Notes under the pieces: generated by a model | The model's input: only the letters and a program-made list of their open reading frames with translations | Database searches by the model: none | Told to the model about the DNA's origin: nothing | Shown: positions 1 to 8,932 of the stretch, one piece after another | How the letters are laid out: the number at the start of each line of letters is the position of its first letter | Numbering within the stretch: the first letter of the stretch is position 1 | Origin: Blastococcus sp. TBT05-19 | Lineage (GTDB): Bacteria; Actinomycetota; Actinomycetes; Mycobacteriales; Geodermatophilaceae | Length of the DNA: 64,000 nt | Assembly: GCF_003319095.1 (NCBI RefSeq) | Contig: NZ_QOHI01000004.1 | Location: 186,001-250,000, forward strand | Direction of reading: 5' to 3' | Translations under genes and position numbers: made by a program

Positions 1-1300
1 CCCCGCCGTCGCCGTGCTGGCTCATCCCGACCACGTTGGCCACCATCACCCACTCGTAGCCGTCCACGAAGCTCTCGTGGAACCAGTCGGTCATCGCCGA
101 GGGGTCGATGCCGCGCTGGAGGGCGTAGTTGCCGAGCACCATCAGGCGAGGGATGTGGTGCACCCACCCGTCCCGGCGCAGGTCGCCGAGCACGCCGGAC
201 AGGCAGGCGGCGTCCACCGCGCCGTCGTCCAGGTCGGTCAGCCAGTCCGGCACGTCCGCGTGCGCGCCGAGGTGGTTGCGCGCACGGAAGTCCCGGCCCA
301 GGTGCCAGTACATGTGCCAGATGTAGTCGCGCCAGCCCATCACCTGCCGGACGAAGCCCTCGACGCTGTTGAGCGGCAGCAGGTCGCCGGCCGCCGCGCG
401 GTCCCGGGCGTTCTGCTCGGTCGCGACGACCACCTCGAGCGGGTCGAGGAGCCCGAGGTTGAGCGCGGGCGAGATCAGCGAGTGGGCCAGCCAGCGGTCG
501 CCGGCCAGCATCGCGTCCTCGTGCGGGCCGAAGGCGCCCAGCCGGTGCTCGAGGAAGTCCTCCAGCCGGTGCAGCGCCTCGGCGCGGGTCACCGGGAACA
601 GCCGCGGGCCGTCGTCCCCGACGAAGGAGACCAGGCCCTCGGCCTCCCACCGGTCGAGGTCGGCGCGCACCCCGGCGTCGATCTCGTCCTCGACGGGCCA
701 CCACGGCTCGGGCACGCCGATCCGGCCGTCGGCCGGCGGCGGCTCGCGGTTGTCCTCGTCCAGGTTCCACCGGCCGCCCACCGGCTCGGCGCCGTTCATC
801 AGGACGTCGTGCCGCCGCCGCGAGTCCCGGTAGAAGTCCTCCATGAGCAGTCGTCGACGCCCCCGGCCCTCGGCCCAGGCGGCGAACTCCGCCTGGGTGG
901 TCACGAAGCCGCGGGCGGCCAGCACGTCCACCCCGGCCCGGCGCAGCACGTAGTCGCGGCTGGCCCACGACGTCGGGGCGCAGACGCTCAGCGGCTCCTG
1001 CACCCGGTCGAGCGCCTCGGCGTAGGTGCCGACCTGGTGGAACTCGGCCCGGTCCCCCAGCTCGGCCGCGCGGTGCCGCAGCGCCGAGAGCACGAGGTGC
1101 GCCTTCTGCCGGTGGAACCGACGGCGGGCGAACACCGACCGGGCCTCGATCAGCAGCACCGGCTGGTCCGGCCCGTCCAGGAAGTGCGGCCCGAGCTGGT
1201 CGGCGAAGCACCAGCGGCGGCTCGCGGGCGCCCGCTCCGGGAAGTCGGCCAGGGCGGGATCCCCGCCCGACCCGTCGGTCCCGTTCCCGCTCGCCGCCAC
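1..1300 (-). CDS. Cryptochrome/photolyase-related protein (DPRP family), C-terminus beyond window
   Basis: The visible 433 residues match the deoxyribodipyrimidine photolyase-related family (bacterial cryptochrome/photolyase with FAD and, in known members, an iron-sulfur cluster). The N-terminus carries RRWCFADQLGPHFLD, and the last visible part carries the family signature FVDGYEWVMVANVVGMSQHGDGG in pieces (DWFHESFVDGYEWVM, then NVVGMSQ). Such enzymes repair UV photoproducts or sense light. The start is the GTG at 1300, with GGAGG seven bases upstream. The 3' end, including the cysteines that would hold the cluster, lies outside the window. It is divergent from the LLM flavin gene. Confidence 0.88.
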   Translation of the reverse strand, partial: MAASGNGTDGSGGDPALADFPERAPASRRWCFADQLGPHFLDGPDQPVLLIEARSVFARRRFHRQKAHLVLSALRHRAAELGDRAEFHQVGTYAEALDRVQEPLSVCAPTSWASRDYVLRRAGVDVLAARGFVTTQAEFAAWAEGRGRRRLLMEDFYRDSRRRHDVLMNGAEPVGGRWNLDEDNREPPPADGRIGVPEPWWPVEDEIDAGVRADLDRWEAEGLVSFVGDDGPRLFPVTRAEALHRLEDFLEHRLGAFGPHEDAMLAGDRWLAHSLISPALNLGLLDPLEVVVATEQNARDRAAAGDLLPLNSVEGFVRQVMGWRDYIWHMYWHLGRDFRARNHLGAHADVPDWLTDLDDGAVDAACLSGVLGDLRRDGWVHHIPRLMVLGNYALQRGIDPSAMTDWFHESFVDGYEWVMVANVVGMSQHGDGG

Positions 1301-1423
1301 CGGCCCCACCTCCGGCGGCCATCGTGCGGGGACGCGGGCGCCGGGCGCGAGTCGGGGTGCGGGCGGGATCGGTAGGTTCCCCTCCACCGCGTCCACCGGG
1401 TGCGCGGCGGGAGGGGGACGACG

Positions 1424-2503
1424 ATGACCGCACAGCCTGCCGAGCACGACGACCGGGACGAGCTGCAGTTCGGCCTCTTCGACTGGGTGGACGCCGTCCC
1501 CGGTCTGCCGGTGGCGGAGGTGTACGACGCGCGGCTGCGCGTCCTCGCCGAGGCCGACCGCGGCGGGTTCAGCACCTACCACCTCGCCGAGCACCACGGC
1601 ACCCCGCTGGGGCTCTCCCCCTCCCCCGCCGTCTTCCTCGCCGCCGCCGCCCGGGTGACCGAGCGCATCCGGCTGGCGCCGACCACCTTCATCGTCCCGC
1701 TGTACGACCCGCTGCGGCTGGTGCAGGAGATCTGCATGCTCGACCAGCTGAGCCACGGCCGGCTGGACATCGGCGTGGGCAAGGGCTCCTCCCCCATCGA
1801 GGCGGCCATGTACGGCCTGACCCCGGCCGACACCGCGGCCCGCTTCGAGGCGCTGTTTCCCGCGATCGTGGAGGCGCTGGAGACCGGGACGTTCCGGCGG
1901 CCGGACGCCGAGGGGGCTGCCGCCTCCGTTCCGCTGCACGTCCCCGTCCACCAGCGCCCGCACCCGCCGCTGTGGTACCCGACGTCGAACGCGGCCTCGA
2001 TCCCGCGGCTGGGCGACGAGGGCTACAACGTGCTGTTCGGCTTCGGCTTCGCCTCACCGCCGCTGGAGGTGGTGCGCGAGCAGAGCCGCATCTTCTTCGA
2101 CGCCTTCCGGCGGTCGCAGGCCCGCGGCGGCGTGCGCTACAGCCTGCCGGGAACCCCGCCCCGGTTCGGGATGCTGCGGCACGTCCTGGTCGCGGAGACC
2201 GACGAAGCCGCCCTGGCGCTGGCCCGGCCGGCCTTCGACGCCCACCACGACAGCTTCACCCACCTGTGGCGGGCGCACGGCAGCGACCGCTTCACGGGCC
2301 CGCCGGACTTCGACGCGCTGGTCGCCGAGGACAAGCTCTTCGTCGGGTCGCCGGAGACCGTGGCGGCGCAGGTCGCCCGGGCGCGAGAGGTCGCCGAGAT
2401 CAACCACTTCGCCGGGGCGTTCGCCTGGGGTTCCCTCGACGTCGAGGCGGTCCTGACGTCGGTCGGGCTGTTCCGCGACCAGGTCGTCCCCGCCGTCCGA
2501 TGA
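1424..2503 (+). CDS. LLM-class flavin-dependent oxidoreductase
   Basis: A 359-residue luciferase-like monooxygenase fold protein. It has the typical N-terminal strand (QFGLFDWVD), the AEHHG motif near residue 50 and the RIRLAPTTFIVPLYDPLRL segment of FMN- or F420-dependent TIM-barrel oxidoreductases, followed by HGRLDIGVGKGSS. The family oxidises small organic substrates with a reduced flavin; the substrate cannot be told from sequence. The start ATG at 1424 follows GGAGGGGGACGACG; an in-frame GTG at 1400 is less likely. The stop overlaps the next gene's start (ATGA), so the two are probably translationally coupled. Confidence 0.9.
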   Translation: MTAQPAEHDDRDELQFGLFDWVDAVPGLPVAEVYDARLRVLAEADRGGFSTYHLAEHHGTPLGLSPSPAVFLAAAARVTERIRLAPTTFIVPLYDPLRLVQEICMLDQLSHGRLDIGVGKGSSPIEAAMYGLTPADTAARFEALFPAIVEALETGTFRRPDAEGAAASVPLHVPVHQRPHPPLWYPTSNAASIPRLGDEGYNVLFGFGFASPPLEVVREQSRIFFDAFRRSQARGGVRYSLPGTPPRFGMLRHVLVAETDEAALALARPAFDAHHDSFTHLWRAHGSDRFTGPPDFDALVAEDKLFVGSPETVAAQVARAREVAEINHFAGAFAWGSLDVEAVLTSVGLFRDQVVPAVR

Positions 2504-3303
2504 CCGGGACGACGGTGCACCGCGACCTCGTCCACTCGACCGTCGACGGCGGAGAGCTGCGGCTGGACCTCTACCTACCCGACGTCCGGCCCGCTCCGCT
2601 GTGCCTCTGGCTGCACGGCGGCGGCTGGATGCGGGGATCGCGCACCGACCGCGCGGAGCAGCGCCTCCTCCCGCTGGCCGGGGCCGGTGTGGCCGTCGCC
2701 GCCGTGCAGTACCGGCTCAGCGGGCAGGCACCGTTCCCGGCGCAGCTCGACGACGCGCGGGCCGCCGTCCGCTGGTTGCGGGCGCACGCCGGCGACTTCG
2801 GCCTGGACGCGTCCCGGATCGGCGCGTGGGGCGCGTCGGCGGGCGGTCACCTGGCGTCGTTGCTGGGGCTCACCGACGGCGGGGCGGACGCGTCGGTGCA
2901 GGCCGTCGTCGCCTGGTTCGCCCCGTCCGACCTCGTGCTGCGGAGCTCCGACGTCCCCGAGGGGCCGCTCCCGCCCTTCGTCACCGGCCCGCTGCCCGAG
3001 CCGTCGTTCGAGGCGCGGCTGCTCGGCGTCGAGGACGTGCGCGCGCACCGGGACGCGGCTCGCGCGGCCAGCCCGGTCGCGCACGTCGGCCCGGGCGCTC
3101 CGCCGTTCCTGCTGATGCACGGCGACCGCGACGGGCTCATCCCCTCCGAGCACAGCCGCCGGCTGCACCGGGCGCTGCGCGCCGAGGGGGTCGACTCGAC
3201 CCTGTGGCTGCTCGACGGGGCCAACCACGAGGACCCCGCCTTCGACTCCCCGGCGTCCCTCGCGGCGGTGGCCGGCTTCCTGCGCGCCCACCTGCTCCCC
3301 TGA
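2500..3303 (+). CDS. Alpha/beta hydrolase (HSL/BD-FAE-like esterase)
   Basis: A 267-residue hydrolase with the HGGGW oxyanion-hole motif near residue 45, the nucleophile elbow GASAGG (Ser about residue 116), a likely acid in HGDRDGLIP and the catalytic His in GANHEDP near the C-terminus. This is the hormone-sensitive-lipase / carboxylesterase layout (substrates are usually short-chain esters or acyl sugars). The ATG overlaps the stop of the LLM oxidoreductase by four bases, suggesting one transcript and possibly a shared pathway: oxidation giving an ester, then hydrolysis. That pathway link is inference. Confidence 0.88.
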   Translation: MTGTTVHRDLVHSTVDGGELRLDLYLPDVRPAPLCLWLHGGGWMRGSRTDRAEQRLLPLAGAGVAVAAVQYRLSGQAPFPAQLDDARAAVRWLRAHAGDFGLDASRIGAWGASAGGHLASLLGLTDGGADASVQAVVAWFAPSDLVLRSSDVPEGPLPPFVTGPLPEPSFEARLLGVEDVRAHRDAARAASPVAHVGPGAPPFLLMHGDRDGLIPSEHSRRLHRALRAEGVDSTLWLLDGANHEDPAFDSPASLAAVAGFLRAHLLP

Positions 3304-3325
3304 CGTCCCCGCCGGGGAGCAGCGG

Positions 3326-3622
3326 TCAGGCGCCGTCCCCGCCGATGATCCGGAGGTGCGGCCGGGTGGTGATGCTCTCCCGCTCGTCCCCGACCGGCGG
3401 CAGCCCGGCCGCTCGGCGCACCCGGTTCTCCGGGACGTCGATCGCGCGGGCCAGGAACTGCGCGAGCCCCTCGCTGATGAAGCTCCGGCCGCCCTTGCGG
3501 GCCATCAGCGCCAGGGTGTCGGCGGGGATCACCCAGCGCGAGCGGCGCGACGCCTCCTCGACCGTCCGGGCGAGCTCCCAGAGACGCCGGCGGACCAGCT
3601 GCTGCAGCTCCTCGGGAGGCAT
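3326..3622 (-). CDS. Small HTH-like protein (XRE-type remnant), function unknown
   Basis: A 98-residue protein. Its middle and C-terminal part (SEGLAQFLARAIDVPENRVRRAAGLPP) resembles the last two helices that follow a Cro/C1-type helix-turn-helix in actinobacterial regulators. The N-terminal half (ELARTVEEASRR) would supply the first helix, but no full HTH motif is convincing. It could be a DNA-binding protein or an antitoxin-like factor. It is convergent with the upstream esterase and separated from the potassium channel gene by 44 bases. The gene call rests on length, codon bias and the recognisable C-terminal pattern. Confidence 0.65.
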   Translation of the reverse strand: MPPEELQQLVRRRLWELARTVEEASRRSRWVIPADTLALMARKGGRSFISEGLAQFLARAIDVPENRVRRAAGLPPVGDERESITTRPHLRIIGGDGA

Positions 3623-3666
3623 GCCCGAAGGCTAGGCCCGGCGGGTGCCGGCTGCATCCGGGCAGG

Positions 3667-5478
3667 TCAGTCGCGGTGGGGGCGAGCAGGCGCCAGCTTC
3701 CGCCAGATCCAGCTCCCCGGCACGCGACGGCCGGTGAGGACGTACTCGAGGACGCCCTCGACCAGCAGGATGGTGGACAGCGCCCGGCGGGCCGAGGCCC
3801 GGCCGGCGAGCAGCAGCTCGTCGCCCGGCCGCAGGACGAAGTCGTCGCCCGGTGCCAGCGTCACGTCCCCGCCGCGCAGGACCAGCAGCGTCACCGCGTG
3901 CATCGGCTCCTCGCGGTCCTCGTGATTGCGCAGCAGCTGCCCCAGGGTCGCCTCGCCCGTGTCCAACCACCTGCTCAGCGTGGGTGCCTCCCGTGCCGTC
4001 AGCCGCACCTTCCACAGGGTCTGCAGCCGCCGGCCGCAGACGTCCGTGAGCCGGTCGACCATGCCCGTGGCCCACTCCTCCCCCTGCTTCGGCAGCTCGC
4101 GGAGGAAGCGCCACAGCAGCGGCGTCGACAGCTGGGCGTACACCTCGTGCGCGACGACCTCGGTCGGCACGAGCAGGGCGTCGATGTCCATCGCCGCGAA
4201 CAGCGGCGCGCTCGCGGGCGCGTTCTGCCGCGCGGCGACGAACAGCGATCCGTTGCTGCGGCGCGCGGCGGCGACCAGGGAGAGGTTGGTGGTGTCGTTG
4301 TCCGTGCCCGCGACCACGCCCACCGCCCGGTCGAGGTCGGTCTGCGCCAGCACCCACGGGTCGGAGCCGTCGCCGACGAGCAGGTCGGCGTCGTCGGTGT
4401 CGGTCGGGCGCACCTCGACGACCGTGACGTCCAGCCCCTCGGCGCGCAGGCCGGAGGCGAGCTCCCGCCCCAGCCGGCCGTAGCCGAAGACCACCCAGCG
4501 CCCGCTGCCCGGCGGGGATCCCCGTTCGGGCAGCACCGCGCCCGGCCCGCTCTCCAGCCAGCGCTTGAGCTGGTAGGTGGCCGGCGACCGGAGCGCGAGC
4601 CGCAGGTGGTCGCCGAACCGGTCGAACGCGTTCACGGTGCTCGGGGAGCCGAAGGCCTGCATGCGCTCGGCGATCGTGCGGGACCAGACCCGGGCGATGA
4701 CCGGCAGCTCGGGCCGGAGCAGCGCCGCCGCCATGACGACGGTGAGGTTGACCTCCTCGTCGTTGGTCAGGGCGACGACGGCCTCGCAGCAGGGGTGCCC
4801 CAGCCCCGCCACGGCCAGGTGCCCGGGGTCGCGGGCGTCCGCGGCGAGCCCGGGGACGTCGGAGACGTAGGACCCGAGCTCCAGCCGGTCGATCCGCTCC
4901 TGGTCCAGGTCGAGGACGACGAAGCGGCGGCCCAGCTTGTCGAAGGACCGCCCGACCAGCTCGCCGGTGCGGCCGTGCCCGGCGATGAGCAGGAACGGCT
5001 CGCGCAGCCGGGCCACCTTCCGGCTGAAGTGCTGCAGCGCCAGCGCCGAGCGGAAGGCGCGGTCCCGCAGCAGCGCGAGCAGCGAGCCGATCGCGTAGGC
5101 CCAGCCGATCACCGTGAGGTAGATCGAGACCGTCACCCACATCCGCTGGTTGTAGGTGAAGGGGTACGGGAGCTCGCCGAAGCCGATCGTCGTCGCCGTG
5201 TAGCTCATGACGTAGAACGCGTCGAAGAAGCTCATCCGCCGGGGGCCGCCGTCCCCGTCCTCGCCCGGGATGACGGTCAGCCCCAGGACGCTGACCGCGA
5301 AGATGACGATCAGCACGATCAGCGGCGTCCGCATGCGCCGCATGATCAGGAAGACCGTGGCCGACGCCTGCGCGGCGGAGGCCGCGGCGACGCGGAAGGT
5401 CGCCCGGCGCACCCGCCGCTGGTCGGCGCCGGGCCGGCCGACCATCCTGGCGAGCAGGCTTCCCTTCGGGTCGGCCAT
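3667..5478 (-). CDS. TrkA-domain potassium channel
   Basis: A 603-residue K+ channel/regulator. A first membrane helix (PLIVLIVIFAVSVLGLTVI, about residues 47-65) is followed by a pore loop with the filter-like sequence TTIGFGE and a second helix, then two NAD-binding RCK/TrkA-N domains (GHGRTG near residue 150 and GYGRLG near residue 345) and a C-terminal TrkA-C-like segment (LAPGDDFVLRPGDELLLAG). It would pass K+ or similar cations across the membrane under nucleotide control. The ATG at 5478 is two bases after the stop of the DUF6394 gene, so the pair form one operon. Confidence 0.9.
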   Translation of the reverse strand: MADPKGSLLARMVGRPGADQRRVRRATFRVAAASAAQASATVFLIMRRMRTPLIVLIVIFAVSVLGLTVIPGEDGDGGPRRMSFFDAFYVMSYTATTIGFGELPYPFTYNQRMWVTVSIYLTVIGWAYAIGSLLALLRDRAFRSALALQHFSRKVARLREPFLLIAGHGRTGELVGRSFDKLGRRFVVLDLDQERIDRLELGSYVSDVPGLAADARDPGHLAVAGLGHPCCEAVVALTNDEEVNLTVVMAAALLRPELPVIARVWSRTIAERMQAFGSPSTVNAFDRFGDHLRLALRSPATYQLKRWLESGPGAVLPERGSPPGSGRWVVFGYGRLGRELASGLRAEGLDVTVVEVRPTDTDDADLLVGDGSDPWVLAQTDLDRAVGVVAGTDNDTTNLSLVAAARRSNGSLFVAARQNAPASAPLFAAMDIDALLVPTEVVAHEVYAQLSTPLLWRFLRELPKQGEEWATGMVDRLTDVCGRRLQTLWKVRLTAREAPTLSRWLDTGEATLGQLLRNHEDREEPMHAVTLLVLRGGDVTLAPGDDFVLRPGDELLLAGRASARRALSTILLVEGVLEYVLTGRRVPGSWIWRKLAPARPHRD

Positions 5479-5480
5479 GG

Positions 5481-5867
5481 TCAGTCGCGGTGGTAGGAGA
5501 CCGTCTCCACGACGAGCAGGACGACGGAGACGATGTTGGCCAGGAGCGCACCCCCGGACAGGGAGACGACGCTCGCCGTCCACGACTCGTTCATCCCGGC
5601 CGTCGACACGTGCGTGGCGTAGCCGTACAGCAGCGCCGCCACGATCAGCTGCAGGACCGCCACCAGGCTCGTCGCGAGGTGCACCGCCCCGATCTGGGTG
5701 CGGTCGCCGAACTTCAGCACCGTGGCGATGAGGTTGACGACGACGGCGGCGAAGAGCTCGTAGGGGTTGTGCAGATCGGGGTCGCCGATGTCGCCGATGA
5801 AGAACCCGAAGTTGAGGGTGGCAGCCAGGAGGACGAAGAAGCCGAAGACGACTTTCTCCAAGTTCAT
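5481..5867 (-). CDS. DUF6394 membrane protein, partner of the K+ channel
   Basis: A 128-residue integral membrane protein with about four hydrophobic segments: residues 4-24, a segment around residue 45, a segment around residue 70, and a C-terminal one near residue 105. The start MNLEKVVFGFFVLLAATLNFGFFIGD and the conserved HNPYELFAAVVVNLIAT and FGDRTQIGAVHLATSLVA blocks match DUF6394, a family seen next to TrkA-type potassium channels. Its role is unknown; by position it is probably an accessory membrane subunit or stabiliser of the channel encoded two bases downstream. The ATG lies after a GGAGG-type ribosome site. Confidence 0.85.
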   Translation of the reverse strand: MNLEKVVFGFFVLLAATLNFGFFIGDIGDPDLHNPYELFAAVVVNLIATVLKFGDRTQIGAVHLATSLVAVLQLIVAALLYGYATHVSTAGMNESWTASVVSLSGGALLANIVSVVLLVVETVSYHRD

Positions 5868-5989
5868 CCGGCCTCCTCACCTCGGCGCCAGCCCCTGCCC
5901 AGGTGGTGCGGGCCCGAAACACGCAGGCACGCGCCACCGCCCGGCGGGGCCGGCGGAGGTGCCGGCGCCGTCGGGGGCGGGCCGAGCCG

Positions 5990-6283
5990 TCAGAAGAGGC
6001 GGCTGAACAGGATCTGGAGCCGCGACGGCGGTTTCTCCGTCGCGGTCCGGCCCCGCTGCCGCGCGGCGGGAGCGCCGGCCCGGGGAGCGCGGCACGCCTG
6101 CGTCACCCGCTCGTGGGCGCAGTAGTGCTGCACGACGTCCGGGGCTGCTCGGCGACCACGGGCGGCGACGTCGTGGCGCGCCTCCGCCTCGGCCATGCGC
6201 TTCTCGAGCTCGGTCATCTGCAGCGGATCGGGGCCCGGGCGTCCGTGCGCCGGCGCTCCGGAGCTCCTGCTCTGGATGGTCAT
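5990..6283 (-). CDS. Hypothetical protein, 97 residues
   Basis: A small basic protein starting MTIQSRSSGAPAHGRP and ending PSRLQILFSRLF. A short alpha-helical stretch (QMTELEKRMAEAEARHDVAARGRR) may form a coiled coil, and a central QHYCAHERVTQAC segment has two cysteines. No family is recognised. The call is supported by a good ribosome site (GAGGAGGCGGGACG before the ATG at 6283). It stands alone between DUF6394 and the MFS gene, with about 100 bases without coding signal on each side. Confidence 0.55.
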   Translation of the reverse strand: MTIQSRSSGAPAHGRPGPDPLQMTELEKRMAEAEARHDVAARGRRAAPDVVQHYCAHERVTQACRAPRAGAPAARQRGRTATEKPPSRLQILFSRLF

Positions 6284-6383
6284 CGTCCCGCCTCCTCGAG
6301 GCCGCACCGATGCCCACCACTGTGCTCCTCGGGACGCGCCGGGAGGAGGGCGGAAGGTCCCTGGCCCTCCCTCCCCCGGCGCC

Positions 6384-7550
6384 TCAGGAGCGACCGACGG
6401 TGAGCACGACGCAGCAGGCGGCGGCCCCGAGGGCGAGGCATCCGGCGATGGCCGGCGTGTAGGACCCGGACGCGTCGACGACCGCACCGGCGAGCGGGGC
6501 GCCGACCGCCGAGCCGATGCCGGCGCTGGTGTAGAGCGCGCCCAGCAGCCCGCCGAGGCGCGTGGTGCCGAAGCGCTCGGCCACCACCGCGGGACCGATC
6601 GCGACGAAGCCGCCGTACCCGACGCCCAGCACCACGGCGAAGGCGACCAGGACGCCGTAGCCACCGCCGAGCAACCACAGGACGAAGCTCGCCGCCATCG
6701 TCACGAAGCAGGCCTGGAAGGCGCGCAGCGCGCCGGTCCGCGCCGCGACCACCCCGAGCAGCAGCCGGCCGACGGTGCTGGCCGCGCCGATGACCCCGAC
6801 GAGCGCCACGGCCGCGACCGGGGCGACGCCGATCCCGACGGCGTACCCCGGCAGGTGGACGAAGGGGACGAAGAGGGCGACGGTCAGGAGGGCCGACGCC
6901 AGGTACAGCCGCCGGTAGTCCCGGTTGCGCACGGCGGCGCGGACCGTGAGGGCCGCCGGTCCGGGCTGCACCGGCGGGCGCTCGACGACGAGGGCGCAGA
7001 CCGCCAGGACGGCGGCGCCGGCGAGCCCCAGCACCAGGTGCGCGCGCCGCCAGCCGAGCTCCTCGACCAGCGCGGCGGCCAGCGGCGCGACGGCGAGGGT
7101 CCCCAGGCCCACGCCGGTCACGGCCACCCCGATCGCCAGCGTGCGGCGACGCTCGAACCACCCGCTGACGACGGCCACCATCGGCACGTACGCGCAGGCC
7201 ACCCCGATGCCCACCCCCAGGCCGTAGGTCAGCAGGCCGATCCACAGCTCGGCCGCCAGCGAGGTGGCGACCAGCCCGGCGCCCAGGGCGAGGGCCCCGA
7301 CCGCCAGCACCCGCCGGGGGCCGTAGCGGTCCACCGCGGCCCCGCTGAGGGCGCCGAGGCCGAAGTAGGTGAGGGAGGTCAGGGCGAAGACCGACGACGT
7401 CGCGCCACGGCCGGAGCCGAACTCCTCGGCCATCGGCCCGAGGAACGCACCGAAGGAGTAGAGGATCCCGAACGAGACGAACATCCCGGCGAAGGCCGCG
7501 GCCACCACGACCCAGCTCCGCCCGGAGTCGACCGGTGCCGGGACCCGCAT
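6384..7550 (-). CDS. MFS transporter, 12-helix monocarboxylate-porter-like
   Basis: A 388-residue major facilitator with twelve predicted membrane helices. The SLTYFGLGALSGAAVDRYGPRRVL stretch holds the family's conserved helix 2-3 loop (GxxxDRxGxRR), and a second copy of the pattern appears at GRLLLGVVAARTG. Overall it resembles OFA/MCP-type carriers of small organic acids. The start ATG at 7550 gives MRVPAPVDSGRSWVVVAAAF; a GTG six codons upstream is an alternative. It is followed upstream on the same strand by serA with a 53-base gap, so co-transcription is possible but not shown. The substrate is unknown. Confidence 0.85.
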   Translation of the reverse strand: MRVPAPVDSGRSWVVVAAAFAGMFVSFGILYSFGAFLGPMAEEFGSGRGATSSVFALTSLTYFGLGALSGAAVDRYGPRRVLAVGALALGAGLVATSLAAELWIGLLTYGLGVGIGVACAYVPMVAVVSGWFERRRTLAIGVAVTGVGLGTLAVAPLAAALVEELGWRRAHLVLGLAGAAVLAVCALVVERPPVQPGPAALTVRAAVRNRDYRRLYLASALLTVALFVPFVHLPGYAVGIGVAPVAAVALVGVIGAASTVGRLLLGVVAARTGALRAFQACFVTMAASFVLWLLGGGYGVLVAFAVVLGVGYGGFVAIGPAVVAERFGTTRLGGLLGALYTSAGIGSAVGAPLAGAVVDASGSYTPAIAGCLALGAAACCVVLTVGRS

Positions 7551-7603
7551 GCCGAGGGACGATACGACCCCCGGCACGCGCCGCGTCCCGGCGACCGGAC
7601 GGG

Positions 7604-8800
7604 TCAGCCGGAGGTCGTCAGGCGGACGGTCTCGGGCAGCTCGCGGAGCGCCGCCAGCAGCGCCGCGGGCAGCTCGGCGCTGACGTCGGTGACCACGTAG
7701 CCGAACTGGCCGCGGGTGGCCAGCACCTGCCCGTCGACGTTCAGCCCGTGATCGCCGACCAGCGCGTCCACCCGCGCCAGGACGCCGGGCACGTTGTGGT
7801 GAAGCAGGGCGAACCGGTCCGCCGACGACCCGTGCAGGACCACCGCGGGGAGGTTGACGCTGAGCGTCGTCGTGCCGGTGCGGGTGTAGTCGACCAGCTT
7901 CCCGGCGACGAAGCGCCCGATGTCGTACTGCGCCTCCTGGGTCGACCCGCCGACGTGCGGGGTGAGGATGACGTTGGGCAGGCCGCGCAGCACCGACCGG
8001 AACTCGTCGCCCTGCTCGCGCGGCTCCTCGGGGAAGACGTCGACGGCGGCGCCGGCGATGTGGCCGCTGAGGACGTGCTCGCGCAGCGCCTCGTGGTCGA
8101 CGACGAACCCGCGCGACAGGTTGAGGAACAGGCTGCGGGGCCGCATCCGGGCGAACTGCTCGGCGCCGAACATGCCGGCGTTGCCGCCCCGTCCGTCGAC
8201 GTGCAACGACACGGTCTCGGCGCGCTCCAGCAGCTCGTCCAGCGTGTCGCAGCGCTGTGCGTTGCCCAGCGCGAGCTTGTCCTCCAGGTCGTAGTAGACG
8301 ACCCGCATGCCCAAGGCCTCGGCCAGCACCGACAGCTGGCTGCCGATGTTGCCGTAGCCGACGATGCCCAGCGTCCGTCCCCGGATCTCGTGGCTGCCGG
8401 AGGCGGACTTGTCCCAGGTGCCGGCGTGCAGCGCCCGGTCCCGGTCGATCAGCCGGCGGGCCAGGCTGATGATCTCGGCGATCGCCAGCTCCACGACGCT
8501 GCGGGTGTTCGAGAAGGGCGCGTTGAACACCGCCACCCCCGCGGCGGTGGCCGCCGCCAGGTCGATCTGGTTGGTGCCGATGCAGAAGGCTCCGACCGCG
8601 GAGAGCTCGGGCCGGTTCTCCAGCACCTTCGCCGTCACCCGCGTCTTGGAGCGGATGCCCAGCACCTCCACGCCCTCGAGCGCGTCGATCAGGTCGATCT
8701 CGTCGAGCGCTCCGCGCACCGACTCCACCTCGTAGCCGGCGGCCGACAGCAGCTCCACCGCCACGGGGTCGATGTTCTCGAGCAGCAGTGCTCTGGGCAT
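7604..8800 (-). CDS. serA: D-3-phosphoglycerate dehydrogenase (short, ACT-domain type)
   Basis: A 398-residue enzyme for the first step of serine synthesis, 3-phosphoglycerate to 3-phosphohydroxypyruvate with NAD. The N-terminal substrate domain has VLGIRSKTRVTAKVL. The nucleotide domain has GRTLGIVGYGNIGSQL, and the catalytic His lies in LTPHVGGSTQEAQ. The C-terminal ACT domain (NVPGVLARVDALVGDHGLNVDGQ) is the usual serine-sensing part. Length matches the short E. coli type rather than the 530-residue mycobacterial type. The ATG at 8800 follows an AGGAGG site; 132 non-coding bases separate it from the CoA ligase. Confidence 0.94.
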   Translation of the reverse strand: MPRALLLENIDPVAVELLSAAGYEVESVRGALDEIDLIDALEGVEVLGIRSKTRVTAKVLENRPELSAVGAFCIGTNQIDLAAATAAGVAVFNAPFSNTRSVVELAIAEIISLARRLIDRDRALHAGTWDKSASGSHEIRGRTLGIVGYGNIGSQLSVLAEALGMRVVYYDLEDKLALGNAQRCDTLDELLERAETVSLHVDGRGGNAGMFGAEQFARMRPRSLFLNLSRGFVVDHEALREHVLSGHIAGAAVDVFPEEPREQGDEFRSVLRGLPNVILTPHVGGSTQEAQYDIGRFVAGKLVDYTRTGTTTLSVNLPAVVLHGSSADRFALLHHNVPGVLARVDALVGDHGLNVDGQVLATRGQFGYVVTDVSAELPAALLAALRELPETVRLTTSG

Positions 8801-8932
8801 GGTCCGGCGCCTCCTGGGGCAGCGTGGCTGCGGGGTCGAGCCACGACCATGGCACAGGGCGTCCCGTGCACCGAAATCGCCCTTCCACGCGGTGGGAACG
8901 GACGCGGCCCCGTCACCCCGGACGCGGCTCTC

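Noticed and set aside
14-1375. A 453-codon plus-strand frame at the left edge
   Set aside because: The opposite strand carries clear photolyase-related protein motifs with a good ribosome site; the plus-strand frame has none.
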